A DNA stretch of 58,564 nt from Akkermansia muciniphila (GTDB lineage: Bacteria > Verrucomicrobiota > Verrucomicrobiia > Verrucomicrobiales > V1-33): NCBI GenBank assembly GCA_945900785.1, contig CAMDJM010000026.1, positions 1 through 58,564 on the forward strand. The letters run 5' to 3'. Below, one piece after another: positions 27,313 through 36,278 of the stretch; the first letter of the stretch is position 1; each line of letters begins with the position of its first letter. A program made the translations under genes and the position numbers. Under the pieces are notes generated by a model that was not told the DNA's origin, made no database searches, and worked only from the letters and a program-made list of their open reading frames with translations.

Positions 27313-28583
27313 CTGCCCTCTGTCTCGCCCTCCTCCTGCCTGCCGGGGCCGCTTCTGCCCGGACCCTGCTGCTGAAAGGCGGCACCGTGCACACCGTCAG
27401 CCACGGCACCCTCACGCCTGGGGATGTCCTCGTGCGGGATGGCCGCATTGCCGCGGTCGCTGCCCAAGTGGATGAACCGGCCGATCAGACCATTGATCTC
27501 GCGGGGCTGCACCTCTATCCAGGACTCATCAGCGCCGCCACCGAACTGGGTCTGGTGGAAATCAAAGGGGTCAGGGCCTCCGTGGATGTCAGGGAAACCG
27601 GCGAATTCACGCCGGAGATTGAATCCTGGACGGCGGTAAATCCTGACTCGGAATTGATTCCCGTTTCCCGGGCGAATGGCATCACCCACTTTGTGCCCAT
27701 CCCGGCGGGCAATCTCATTTCCGGCACCTCCGGGCTCCTCGCCGCCCGGGGCTGGACCATTGAGGACATGACCCTGCGGAAGCGCACTGCCATGCATCTC
27801 TTCTGGCCGGACCACGCCTTGCGCATCCCGGGGCCTGAGGCTGACCCCTCCAGCAAGATCAAACCGCTGGATGAACAGTCCCGCGCCCGGGCGGAGAAGG
27901 TCCGCACCATCGACCAATTTTTCAACGACGCCGAGGCTTGGGAAAAGCGCCCGGCTGGCAGTCCAGTGGTGCCGGCCTGGGAGGCCATGCTGCCCGTGGT
28001 GCGCGGGGAGATTCCCCTGATGATTCACGCCCAGGGCCTGCGGGAAATCCGCGCCGCGCTGAAATGGACCGCAACCCACCCCCGGCTGCGGATGATTCTG
28101 GAAGGCGGCAAAGACGCCTGGATGGTCGCCGCCGAGCTGGCCCAACGAAAAATTCCGGTGATTTACAGCGAAGTCTTCACGCTGCCCTCACAGGATTCGG
28201 ATGCCTATGATGTCCAGTTCCGCGCCCCTGCCGTGCTCCAGCAAGCCGGTGTTATCGTCGCGATTGGTGGTGGGCTGGACGGGGACAATGCCTCCGGCCA
28301 ACGCAACCTGCCTTACATCGCCGCCCAGGCCGCCGCGTTCGGGTTCACCCCGGAAGCCGCGCTCGCCTCCATCACTCTGATCCCTGCCCAACTCCACGGC
28401 GTAGGCGATCTCCTCGGCTCCATTGATGTCGGCAAAGACGCTTCTCTCTTCACAGCAACCGGGGACATTCTTGATATCCGGTCCCGGGTCAAACAACTCT
28501 GGATCTCCGGCGAGGAACAATCCCTGGCCACCCGCCACACCCGCCTCGCCGAGCGCTACCGGGCCCGGCCCAAGGCGAATTAA
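27300..28583 (+). CDS. Exported amidohydrolase-like protein lacking the HxH motif
   Basis: A 427-residue protein with a signal peptide (MEKLTALCLALLLPAGAASA) and an amidohydrolase fold signature: GGTVHTVSHG, GDVLVRDGRIAAVA, and a C-terminal GSIDVGKDASLF typical of the composite beta-sandwich. At the HxH position it reads YPGLISAATELG, so the first two metal ligands are missing. Later blocks (PLMIHAQGLREI, VIYSEVFTLPSQDSDAYD) keep the family layout. It overlaps the 3' end of the double amidohydrolase gene by 13 bases, so the two are translationally coupled and probably work together. Confidence 0.8.
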   Translation: MEKLTALCLALLLPAGAASARTLLLKGGTVHTVSHGTLTPGDVLVRDGRIAAVAAQVDEPADQTIDLAGLHLYPGLISAATELGLVEIKGVRASVDVRETGEFTPEIESWTAVNPDSELIPVSRANGITHFVPIPAGNLISGTSGLLAARGWTIEDMTLRKRTAMHLFWPDHALRIPGPEADPSSKIKPLDEQSRARAEKVRTIDQFFNDAEAWEKRPAGSPVVPAWEAMLPVVRGEIPLMIHAQGLREIRAALKWTATHPRLRMILEGGKDAWMVAAELAQRKIPVIYSEVFTLPSQDSDAYDVQFRAPAVLQQAGVIVAIGGGLDGDNASGQRNLPYIAAQAAAFGFTPEAALASITLIPAQLHGVGDLLGSIDVGKDASLFTATGDILDIRSRVKQLWISGEEQSLATRHTRLAERYRARPKAN

Positions 28584-28907
28584 TAAGGGGCTGCTTGGTC
28601 GGTTTCGCCGGGTTCGGGGCATCGGCCAAAGCGGGTTATCCCGGTGCCCAAGGACAGTCCGGCGGAAAGCGATCGCTGCACCTGGGATCAGCTATTCCGT
28701 GGAAACGGGAAGCAGCCTCTCCGGTTTCACCGCACTAAGCCTGGCGGCTGCGGTGGTCACGTCGATGGATGAAACCTGGGATCGCGTCAGGGTCACGGAT
28801 CCCGGGAGGGGTGGAATCCGTTTTGGCCGGGTGCGGGTGACAGTGCCTTGATAGCCCAGTTTCCGGGACCTGGATAAACAAAGGGATATCTGCGGCATCA
28901 AGGGGAT
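28584..28907 (+). other. 324-base region without a recognised gene
   Basis: Lies between the amidohydrolase-like gene (+) and the globin gene (-), which converge. Reading frames here have no family resemblance, and I see no strong hairpin with a T-run. Confidence 0.4.
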
Positions 28908-29336
28908 TTAGGTCAGGGCTTCCGCTGGGACTTCACTGGCTCCTGCCAGCATGATCGTTTCCACCGCGCCGTAGAGGGCTGTCCAGGCGGCGCACACTGC
29001 CGGCGTGAACGCATCGCCCAAGGCCTCATCAAGCATATCCACCAAGGCCCGTCCCACTGTGGCACATTGATCATGATTTACACCGTAGCCGGCATGCCGC
29101 GCCCTCATGGCCCGGAGTTCCAGTTCCAAGCTCTGGGGACGTTCCAGCATGGCGATGAGCGCCGCCAGCATGTCCACCAGCTTGCGCGCCTGTTCCTCAA
29201 TATCGCCTTTGAAGAGCGGGCGCAGCGAAGGATCGAGTTCAAACAAGCGGCGGTAAAACACCAGCGCTGCCACATGTTCGTGGCGGGCCAGTTGAGCGAA
29301 GGATTTACGGATCAGATAGACCTGGGGAGGAGTCAT
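28908..29336 (-). CDS. Single-domain bacterial globin
   Basis: A 142-residue haem protein related to flavohaemoglobin N-terminal domains and Vitreoscilla haemoglobin. VFYRRLFELDP carries the B10 tyrosine (about Y28), IEEQARKL gives an E7-type glutamine (about Q49), and MRARHAGYGV contains the proximal histidine (about H81). There is no FAD/NAD reductase domain. Such globins bind O2 or NO; a role in NO detoxification or oxygen buffering is inferred. It diverges from a response regulator gene with an 84-base gap. Confidence 0.9.
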   Translation of the reverse strand: MTPPQVYLIRKSFAQLARHEHVAALVFYRRLFELDPSLRPLFKGDIEEQARKLVDMLAALIAMLERPQSLELELRAMRARHAGYGVNHDQCATVGRALVDMLDEALGDAFTPAVCAAWTALYGAVETIMLAGASEVPAEALT

Positions 29337-29368
29337 CGTTCACTGAAACACAGAAAAGGAAATTGTGG

Positions 29369-29388
29369 CATCCGCCTTTAGTCGGATG
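29369..29388. promoter_or_regulatory. Inverted repeat between globin and response regulator genes
   Basis: CATCCG (29369-29374) and CGGATG (29383-29388), eight bases apart, sit in the 84-base divergent intergenic region. A possible operator for the neighbouring LuxR-type regulator; this is position-based inference. Confidence 0.25.
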
Positions 29389-29420
29389 ACATTTCAGCCG
29401 GAATGCCGCACCATTAAGGA

Positions 29421-30065
29421 ATGAAGAAGCAGAAAATCCTCATCATCGAAGATCAGGCCCCCATGCGGCGCAACGTGGCCTTGATGCTGGAAATGGAAGG
29501 CTATCAAACCTGCACCGCAGAAAATGGCCGCATCGGTCTCGAAACCGCCCGCAGGGAACGGCCGGATCTGATCCTCTGCGATGTGATGATGCCGGAAATG
29601 GATGGCTATGCTGTGGTGCAAAGCCTGCGGCAGGACGCGGCGTTTACCACGACCCCGTTCATCTTCCTCACCGCCAAAAGTGACCGCACCGATGTGCGGA
29701 TCGGGATGAATTTCGGGGCGGACGACTACCTCACCAAACCTGTGATGCGCGACGATCTGCTGATCGCGGTGGAAACCCGGCTGGCCCGGGCCGGGGCGCT
29801 CCAGCAGCGCATTGCCGACAATAGCGGTTTCAGGCCTGACTTCACCTCCCACGAACCCCTGCAGCGCGCCTTCAGTCTCACCCCGCGCGAGGCGGAAGTG
29901 CTGCTCTGGGTCAGTCAGGGCAAGAGCAATGGCGATGTGGCCAGCATCCTGGGCATCAGCGAAAAAACCGCCAAGCAGCATCTGGGCACCTGCTTTCATA
30001 AAATGGGCGTCGAAAGCCGCAATGCCGCCTCCCTGCAGGCCCTCGAAGCCCTCAGCCAGCGCTAG
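29421..30065 (+). CDS. NarL/LuxR-type response regulator
   Basis: A 214-residue two-component regulator. The receiver domain (1-120) has the acidic pair ED at residues 10-11, the phospho-acceptor D54 in LILCDVMMPEMDG, and the lysine in DDYLTKPV. The C-terminal LuxR-type HTH (about 150-210) reads LTPREAEVLLWVSQGKSNGDVASILGISEKT, split here by normal family spacing. No histidine kinase gene is adjacent, so it is an orphan in this window. It is divergent from the globin gene and converges on the hydrolase gene. Confidence 0.93.
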   Translation: MKKQKILIIEDQAPMRRNVALMLEMEGYQTCTAENGRIGLETARRERPDLILCDVMMPEMDGYAVVQSLRQDAAFTTTPFIFLTAKSDRTDVRIGMNFGADDYLTKPVMRDDLLIAVETRLARAGALQQRIADNSGFRPDFTSHEPLQRAFSLTPREAEVLLWVSQGKSNGDVASILGISEKTAKQHLGTCFHKMGVESRNAASLQALEALSQR

Positions 30066-30083
30066 CGGGCGGCCCGAAAAGCG

Positions 30084-31100
30084 TCAGGGAGCGGCGGCCC
30101 GGTGCCCGTGGTCCAGCCAGTCCTGCACGGTTTGCACCGCCCGGGAGCGCTCGGTATCGTGAAGAATGAGATGGAAACTGTCAGGGAAAAAGACCTTGAT
30201 TTTCCGGGGGGAGCCGATGTGACCGAAAAAGTGTTCGACGGCTTCCTTCGAAACCAGGGGATCATGCGGCGTGTAGAGCACCAGCACGGGCACATCCAGG
30301 GCAGCGGCAGCGGTGGGCACGGTTTTGATGAGTTGTTCGATTTCGGCGAAGAGGCGCAGGGTGAAGGCCGGCACATAATGTGCGGTGTGCGACATTTGGC
30401 TGCGGTGCGTGGTGTGGCTGGTGACCTGCACCTCACTATTGCCCATTGATTCCAGGGAAATCTTCTGTCCTGGCAGGAAGTTCAGCATGGTGCGAAGCGC
30501 AAAGTTTTTCAGGAAGCCAGGCTGGAGATTCGGGCGCAGTTCCACTACGGGCGAGCTGAGAATGATCCCCTGCGGATCCGTGCGCGGGCCTCCCATGGCG
30601 GCGGTGTGCACGGCAATCAGGGCACCGAGGCTTTCCCCATACCAATAAAGCGGCCCGCCCCGGTGACGGCGTTTGACGAGAGCGGTGAAGTCTTCGAGGT
30701 CCTCCAGCCATTGCCGCCGGGATCGGATGTCGCCCCGCTTTTTGACGTCAGGATCATTCCCCTGCCCTCTCAGTTGCAGGCCATATACGGCATAGCCGGA
30801 CTTTGGCAGGCGATCCCCGATGGGCCAGAAGTCGCTGGCTGCTCCGCTCAGCCCGTGAATGCAGATGACCACGCCCCGGGCCTTCGGGGGTGTTCCTGGC
30901 CAAACCGTGAAGGGCAGCACCTTCCCATCCCGTGCGGCCCAGAGGGAGGAACGGGTATCCAGACTCAATCGCGCCGGTCCCGCCACGCCTCCCGGGCTGG
31001 CACACTGCACCACACCGCCCAGGGCCAGCAGCAGAAAGAGAAGGAGATGACGGAGATGCGCGCTCACAGCTTTGGCGGGCCTGACGGCATGGCAGGACAC
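30084..31100 (-). CDS. Exported alpha/beta hydrolase (monoacylglycerol lipase-like)
   Basis: A 338-residue serine hydrolase. A hydrophobic leader ends at a cysteine (LALGGVVQCAS), consistent with a lipoprotein. GVVICIHGLSG is the oxyanion-hole region, LYWYGESLGAL contains the nucleophile (about S157), LVLYTPHDPLV the acid, and DSFHLILHD the histidine. This is the serine aminopeptidase S33/monoglyceride lipase type. The GTG at 31100 lies 15 bases after the OmpA-type gene stop; a GTG at 31067 is an alternative start. Likely cotranscribed with the OmpA-type gene. Confidence 0.85.
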   Translation of the reverse strand: MSCHAVRPAKAVSAHLRHLLLFLLLALGGVVQCASPGGVAGPARLSLDTRSSLWAARDGKVLPFTVWPGTPPKARGVVICIHGLSGAASDFWPIGDRLPKSGYAVYGLQLRGQGNDPDVKKRGDIRSRRQWLEDLEDFTALVKRRHRGGPLYWYGESLGALIAVHTAAMGGPRTDPQGIILSSPVVELRPNLQPGFLKNFALRTMLNFLPGQKISLESMGNSEVQVTSHTTHRSQMSHTAHYVPAFTLRLFAEIEQLIKTVPTAAAALDVPVLVLYTPHDPLVSKEAVEHFFGHIGSPRKIKVFFPDSFHLILHDTERSRAVQTVQDWLDHGHRAAAP

Positions 31101-31115
31101 GCCACCAGGATCCCC

Positions 31116-32177
31116 TTAACGTTTGGTTTTGTGGATTTCCACACGGCGGTTTTGCGCCTGTGCTTCAGCGGTGCCGTCCGGATTTGAGTCCGGCAGCAGT
31201 TCCCGCTCCCCCCGGCCTTCCGTCAGGATGTTGGCCCCATCCAGGCGCAGGGTCTCCACCAGCCAGGATTTCACGGCCGCAGCGCGGGCCTCGCTGAGCC
31301 CCTGATTGGCTTCGTCTGTGCCGATGTTATCCGTATGGCCGATCAGGCGGAAGACGGCTCCGCTGTTGCTCTGGATGATGGCCGCCAGCTTCAGCAGGCT
31401 GAGCCGTGCCTCCGGTTTCAATGCTGCTGAGCCAAAATCGAACAGCAAATCGGTGCGCAGCATGGCTTTGAAGTCACCTTGGATCGGCCCCTTGTAATTC
31501 ACCAGATCATCCAGACTGGCAAAACCATCCACGCCGCCGTTACCGCCGGTGCCCTTTTTCATGGACTTGAGCACGTCTGCTTTCAAATCAGCCCCGGCGC
31601 GGGATCCCTCGGAAATATTAATGGCAATCTGGTCTTCTGCCGCGCGCTGCGGCTTATCCAGCGCCGAGGGTTTCCCCATCAGGCCATTTTTCAAATCCTG
31701 CGGGGAGACGCGGACCTCCGAGGCCTCGTCAAACAAATCCCCTGCCGTGCCCGGGGCCGGCGTGCTCAGGGTCACATTGGCTGCTGGTGCCTTCATCGCG
31801 GTGGTCATGATTACATCCTTGTCCTTCAGCGCTTCGGCCAACTGCGTCACGTCCGGCACCACAGTCAGGGCGGATTCCGGCACCTTTTGTGAGAGGTCAG
31901 GCAATTGCGGCGTCAGGTCCTTCAGCACCTCCTGGGGGATGAACATGCGGTCCACCTCCGCATGGAAAAGCCCGGTCCGCTTCTCCGGTTCCGCCACCAC
32001 GGATTCCGGGATCGCCAGCTTGGTGCGCTTCATCCAGATCAGCAGCCCGCCATGAACCGTCACAGAAGTCAGCACCGCCGTCAGGATCCACCAGCGCAGA
32101 TCCCACGCGGTGCTGCTGGAGCGGAATCCGGCACCGCTGCCCAAAGCATCCCAGCGTGGAGTGGAAGAAGAGGCCAT
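31116..32177 (-). CDS. OmpA-family protein with N-terminal membrane anchor
   Basis: A 353-residue protein: short cytoplasmic N-terminus, one membrane helix (about residues 28-48, WWILTAVLTSVTVHGGLLI), a periplasmic middle region, and a C-terminal OmpA-like peptidoglycan-binding domain (about 235-353). The last has LLFDFGSAALKPEARLSL, LIGHTDNIGTDEANQGLSE and QAQNRRVEI. The anchor is in the inner membrane, as in MotB or TolR-like proteins, rather than a beta-barrel. ATG 32177 is chosen over an upstream start. Confidence 0.85.
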   Translation of the reverse strand: MASSSTPRWDALGSGAGFRSSSTAWDLRWWILTAVLTSVTVHGGLLIWMKRTKLAIPESVVAEPEKRTGLFHAEVDRMFIPQEVLKDLTPQLPDLSQKVPESALTVVPDVTQLAEALKDKDVIMTTAMKAPAANVTLSTPAPGTAGDLFDEASEVRVSPQDLKNGLMGKPSALDKPQRAAEDQIAINISEGSRAGADLKADVLKSMKKGTGGNGGVDGFASLDDLVNYKGPIQGDFKAMLRTDLLFDFGSAALKPEARLSLLKLAAIIQSNSGAVFRLIGHTDNIGTDEANQGLSEARAAAVKSWLVETLRLDGANILTEGRGERELLPDSNPDGTAEAQAQNRRVEIHKTKR

Positions 32178-32353
32178 AGTTTGTAAAGGAAATGGAGAAC
32201 TGTCCCATTCTACGTGTTCCCTGAAGTAAAAAAAGCGGTGATGTGTAGATTTTGTCACAGCCTTAAAATAGGGAACTCTCTCATGTCCAAGGGTGTTGAA
32301 AATCGTGCCGGCAGGGCGTATCTCCGGAAAACCCTCTCTGCTCCACGTCCGGC

Positions 32354-34645
32354 ATGTTGCGCCCTCTTCCTCTTTTGTTCCTCCTGACGTTCCCGGCGTC
32401 CCTCACCGCCCAGGAAAAAACCTCCTGGCAGGATCACGTCCGCCCGGTCTTTGAAAACCGCTGCACCAACTGCCACAACCCTGACAAAAAGAAGGGCGAC
32501 CTTGATCTCTCCACCTACGCCGGGGTCATGGCCGGGGGCTCCGGCGGTGCTTCTGTGGAAGCCGGAGACTCCGCGAACAGCACCCTCTGGAAAGTCATCT
32601 CCCACCTGGCCGAACCCCCCATGCCCCCCAAGGGTGACAAAATTCCCCAGGCAGAGATCGACCTCATCGCCAAATGGATCACCGGTGGCCTCCTCGACTC
32701 CCTGACCAGCGCTGCCAAAGTCAAAAAGAAAGCCGCCTTCGCCATGTCCGCCAGCGCCACCGCCGGCCGCCCCGAAGGCCCGCCGCCCATGCCGGAACAC
32801 TTCCTGCTGGACCCTATCGTCACCCCCGCCCGGCCGAATGTTGTCACCGCCCTCGCCCACAGCCCCTGGGCTCCCCTCGCCGCTCTCGCCGCCCCCCGCC
32901 AGGTCCTGCTCTATCATTCCACCACCGGGGAACTGCTCGGCGTGCTCCCTTTTCCTGATGGCGGCAGCCCGGAAACCCTGGCCTTCAGCCGCAACGGGGC
33001 CCTGCTCCTCGCCGGCGGTGGCATCGCCGGGAAACAAGGCACCGTAGTCGTCTGGGATATCAAAACCGGCCTGCCCGTGATCAATCTCGCGCAAAAGGAT
33101 GATTTTGATACCGTCCTCGCCGCTGACATCTCCGCCGACCTCTCCAAAGTCGCCATGGGCGGACCCGGCCGGCGCGTCAGGATCTACGATACCCGCAGTT
33201 CCCAGCTCCTTGCCAATATCAAAAAACACACCGACTGGGTCACCGCCCTGGCCTTCAGCCCGGATGGCGTCCTCCTTGCCAGTGGCGACCGGAATGGCGG
33301 CCTTTGTGTGTGGGAAACGGACACTGGCAGCGAGTTCCAAAACCTGCGCAATCACGAAAAAATGATCGCCTGTCTCGCTTGGCGGGGCGATTCCAATCTC
33401 CTCGCCGCCGGTTCGGAAGACGGCACCTTCACCTGGTGGGAAATGGCCAATGGCACCCAGGTCAAAAAAGTTGGCAGCCACGGCGGCGTCCTCACCCTCG
33501 GCTTTGCCCCGGATGGGCGGCTCATCTCCGGCGGGCGCGATGGCCACGCCCGCATCTGGGATGGTAACGGCAACCAACAGCGCGACTGGGTTCCCTCTTC
33601 CGGCAGCCCGGTGCTCGAAGCCCTCTTCAGCGATGATGGCAAGCGCGTCCTCACCGGCACCTGGAGTGGCGAAGTCAAAAGCTGGGACGCGGCCCTGCCC
33701 GATGCGCCGCCTTCCCTGCTCGTGAGCAATCCCCCCTCCATCGACACCCGACTCGCTGCCTTGGACCAGGCTGCTGCCACCCAACGCAACGCCGCCGGGC
33801 AGGCCGCCGCTGCGTTGAGTGACGCCGAAAAAGCCGCTGCGGCCGGCAATACCGCCCTGACCAACCTGCGCGCCACTCTCGCCGCCCTGCCGGAGCGTCA
33901 GCAAGCCCTCACCGCCCAAATGGAAAAACTCCAGTCCAGACTGGCCAAACTCGAATCCAGCAAAACCAACTATACCCAGGCCCTCGCAGCCGCCACCCGG
34001 GAACCCCCCGTGACTGCGCCAGCCCCAGCTCCGGCCACCGTTAATCCTGACAGCACCGGCATGCCCGCAGCCATTAAAGCCGTCCTCACGGAAGTCGCCG
34101 CCGCCGAAGCCGCCGTCGCCAGCCTCTCCCGCACCGCACTCGAAGTCAAAACCAACACCCTGCGCAGCGCCATCGCCACCTGCGAAACCTCCCTCGCCCA
34201 ACACCACAGCGCCGCTGCTGCCGCCACGGCCGCCCTGGAGAAAATCAAAGCCGAAGCCACCACCCTGCCTACACAGATTGCTGAACAGGAAAAAACCGCC
34301 GCCGCCGCCGCAGAGCAGGTCAAAGCCGCCGCCGCCGCCCTCGCTACAGTTCAGACCCAGCTCGCCGGGCACACCCGCACCACCGCCCGCTGGCAAGCCG
34401 CCCGCCTTCAAAAAACCGCTGCCGCCCTCCGCACGGAAGCCCGCCTGCTCAAGGAAAAGTGTGAGGACCTCCTCGAAGAACAAAAATCCCTTGAATCCAG
34501 CGTCGCCACCGCACCCGCGCCCGCCCAGGCCCAACGCCTTGCCGAAATCAAAGAGCAACTCACCCACCTCCCCGCCGAAGCCGGGTCCCGCCAAAAAGCC
34601 GCCGAAGCCGCCTGGCAGCAATACCTCGATCAACTGCCGAAATAA
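32354..34645 (+). CDS. Exported cytochrome-WD40-coiled-coil protein
   Basis: A 763-residue protein. A signal peptide (ending near SLTAQ) is followed by a planctomycete-type cytochrome segment with the haem motif CTNCH (residues 37-41) and EPPMPPKGDKIP. A WD40 beta-propeller (about 155-460) has repeats such as VTALAFSPDGVLLASGD and RLISGGRDGHARIWD. The last 290 or so residues are alanine-rich coiled coil with Q, E and K. This PSCyt1-WD40 layout is common in PVC bacteria; the coiled-coil tail suggests assembly with partners. Function unknown. Confidence 0.87.
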   Translation: MLRPLPLLFLLTFPASLTAQEKTSWQDHVRPVFENRCTNCHNPDKKKGDLDLSTYAGVMAGGSGGASVEAGDSANSTLWKVISHLAEPPMPPKGDKIPQAEIDLIAKWITGGLLDSLTSAAKVKKKAAFAMSASATAGRPEGPPPMPEHFLLDPIVTPARPNVVTALAHSPWAPLAALAAPRQVLLYHSTTGELLGVLPFPDGGSPETLAFSRNGALLLAGGGIAGKQGTVVVWDIKTGLPVINLAQKDDFDTVLAADISADLSKVAMGGPGRRVRIYDTRSSQLLANIKKHTDWVTALAFSPDGVLLASGDRNGGLCVWETDTGSEFQNLRNHEKMIACLAWRGDSNLLAAGSEDGTFTWWEMANGTQVKKVGSHGGVLTLGFAPDGRLISGGRDGHARIWDGNGNQQRDWVPSSGSPVLEALFSDDGKRVLTGTWSGEVKSWDAALPDAPPSLLVSNPPSIDTRLAALDQAAATQRNAAGQAAAALSDAEKAAAAGNTALTNLRATLAALPERQQALTAQMEKLQSRLAKLESSKTNYTQALAAATREPPVTAPAPAPATVNPDSTGMPAAIKAVLTEVAAAEAAVASLSRTALEVKTNTLRSAIATCETSLAQHHSAAAAATAALEKIKAEATTLPTQIAEQEKTAAAAAEQVKAAAAALATVQTQLAGHTRTTARWQAARLQKTAAALRTEARLLKEKCEDLLEEQKSLESSVATAPAPAQAQRLAEIKEQLTHLPAEAGSRQKAAEAAWQQYLDQLPK

Positions 34646-34658
34646 TTAATTAAATAAC

Positions 34659-34704
34659 AAGTCTGAACAACCTCCTTCCCGCCGGGAGCCGGGAGTTCAG
34701 ACTT
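34659..34704. terminator. Bidirectional terminator between convergent genes
   Basis: A perfect ten-base-pair inverted repeat, AAGTCTGAAC (34659-34668) and GTTCAGACTT (34695-34704), with a 26-base loop. It overlaps the stop codon of the Sel1 gene and separates it from the cytochrome-WD40 gene. Confidence 0.6.
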
Positions 34705-36205
34705 ACTTTTTCGCCGGGGCTGCTTTGGCAGGGTCGGGCTTGGCTTTGAGGCGCTCGAATTCTTTTTGGGCTTCGGCCAGTTGTTCCTTGCTCATTTTCT
34801 TTTCCAGCCCGGCCTGGAGTTTGGTGGCGGGCTCGAAGTCCTTGCCGGCAGCGAGGGTGAGGGCATAGGCACGGATCAGGTCGGGCCGGCCTTCCGCTCC
34901 GGAAGCATACACTTCGGCGAGGCGCACCTGGGCCGGAGCCACGCCCAACTCGGAGACCCGGGAGAGAATGGCGATAGCGTTTTTCACATCGGGCGGCAGG
35001 CCGCCTTCCCCAGCGAGAAGCATATCTGCCAATGCCAGGGCTCCGGCGGCATCGCCGGAAGCCGCTGCGCGTCCCAGCCAGGATTGGGCCACGACGGAAT
35101 CTTTGGGCACGCCGCGTCCTTCGCGGTAGCGGAGTCCGATCTCGCGCTGTGCGAGACCGAGTCCACCCATGGCGGCTTTGAGGTGCCATTTCAGGGATTC
35201 CGCTGCGCTGGCGGTGACCCCGCGCCCTTTTTCATAGTAGGTGCCAACATTGAACATGGCCACGGTCTGGCCGCGCTCGGCAGAGCGTTGAAAGCATTCC
35301 ATGGCTTTCTTATCATCTTTTTCCACGCCCCCGGCTCCTTCGGAATAAATCACACCCAGCTTCAAGGCCGCATTGGCATCGCCAGCAGTGGAGGCTTTGG
35401 TATACCAGGAAACGGCTTCGGAGATTTTCTTCTCCACGCCCTCACCGGTCTCATACATGCTCCCCAGCGCGGTCTGGGCATCCACGGAGCCCAGGCCGGA
35501 AGCTTTATTTAAGTATTCGAGGGCTTTTTTCGGATCCTTGACGGTGCCATCGCCCTGCAGATGTTTGATGGCCAGGCGGAGCAGGGCTTTGACGGAGTCG
35601 CGCTTGGCGGCTTTTTCGAGAAATTCCATGGCTTTGGCAGGACTTTTTTCCACGCCTTCGCCTGTTTCATACATCAGGGAGAGGGATTCGAAGGCTTCCG
35701 GGTCCCCGAGATCAGCGGCCTGCTGCAGCCAGGTTTTGGCGTCGGCGGTGTTTTTGGTGAGGCCGGTGCCCGTCAGGGAAAGATTGCCCAGCAGGACCAT
35801 GGCGCGGGTGGCCCCTGCTTTGGCGGCTTTGCGCAGCCAGTTGATGCCTTCTTCGGCGCGTTGCGTATTCAGCAGGATGACGGCGAGATTCGCCTGGGCG
35901 TTGGTGTGGCCCTGCTCCGCGGCTTTCCGGTAAAATTCTTCGGCCATGGGCCGGCTGGCGGCGACCCCGGACCCTTCCTCATAAATGCGGCCAAGGGCGA
36001 ATTGCGCATCCTTGTCGCCCCGCCCAGCTTCTGCAGAAAAGCGCTTGATGGCATCCGCAAAATCCCCGCGTTGATACGCTTCGAGCGCTTCCTTGACGTT
36101 GCCTTGAACCTCAGGGCTGCCGTCTGGAAAAATCATGAACGCGGCCCCTGCATCGGGCAGGGACAACAGCAGGGAAAGGGAAAGGACTGGGATGAACAGT
36201 TTCAT
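34703..36205 (-). CDS. Exported Sel1-repeat (TPR-like) protein
   Basis: A 500-residue protein with a signal peptide (MKLFIPVLSLSLLLSLPDAGA) and about nine to ten Sel1-like repeats, each ending in wording such as G-x-G-V-x-K-x-x-x-K-A-x-x-x-L-x-K-A-A. Clear units are ALGRIYEEGSGV, LSLMYETGEGVEK and LGVIYSEGAGGVEK. The C-terminus is a charged K/A/P tail. Sel1 repeats form superhelices for protein-protein contacts; the partner is unknown. ATG 36205 places the signal peptide at the N-terminus. Confidence 0.87.
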   Translation of the reverse strand: MKLFIPVLSLSLLLSLPDAGAAFMIFPDGSPEVQGNVKEALEAYQRGDFADAIKRFSAEAGRGDKDAQFALGRIYEEGSGVAASRPMAEEFYRKAAEQGHTNAQANLAVILLNTQRAEEGINWLRKAAKAGATRAMVLLGNLSLTGTGLTKNTADAKTWLQQAADLGDPEAFESLSLMYETGEGVEKSPAKAMEFLEKAAKRDSVKALLRLAIKHLQGDGTVKDPKKALEYLNKASGLGSVDAQTALGSMYETGEGVEKKISEAVSWYTKASTAGDANAALKLGVIYSEGAGGVEKDDKKAMECFQRSAERGQTVAMFNVGTYYEKGRGVTASAAESLKWHLKAAMGGLGLAQREIGLRYREGRGVPKDSVVAQSWLGRAAASGDAAGALALADMLLAGEGGLPPDVKNAIAILSRVSELGVAPAQVRLAEVYASGAEGRPDLIRAYALTLAAGKDFEPATKLQAGLEKKMSKEQLAEAQKEFERLKAKPDPAKAAPAKK

Positions 36206-36278
36206 GGAGAAAGTGATGCAGCTTAGACAAGCCATGGGCAAAAGAAAAGGCGGGGTTCACTTGGATTTTCGGACAGGC

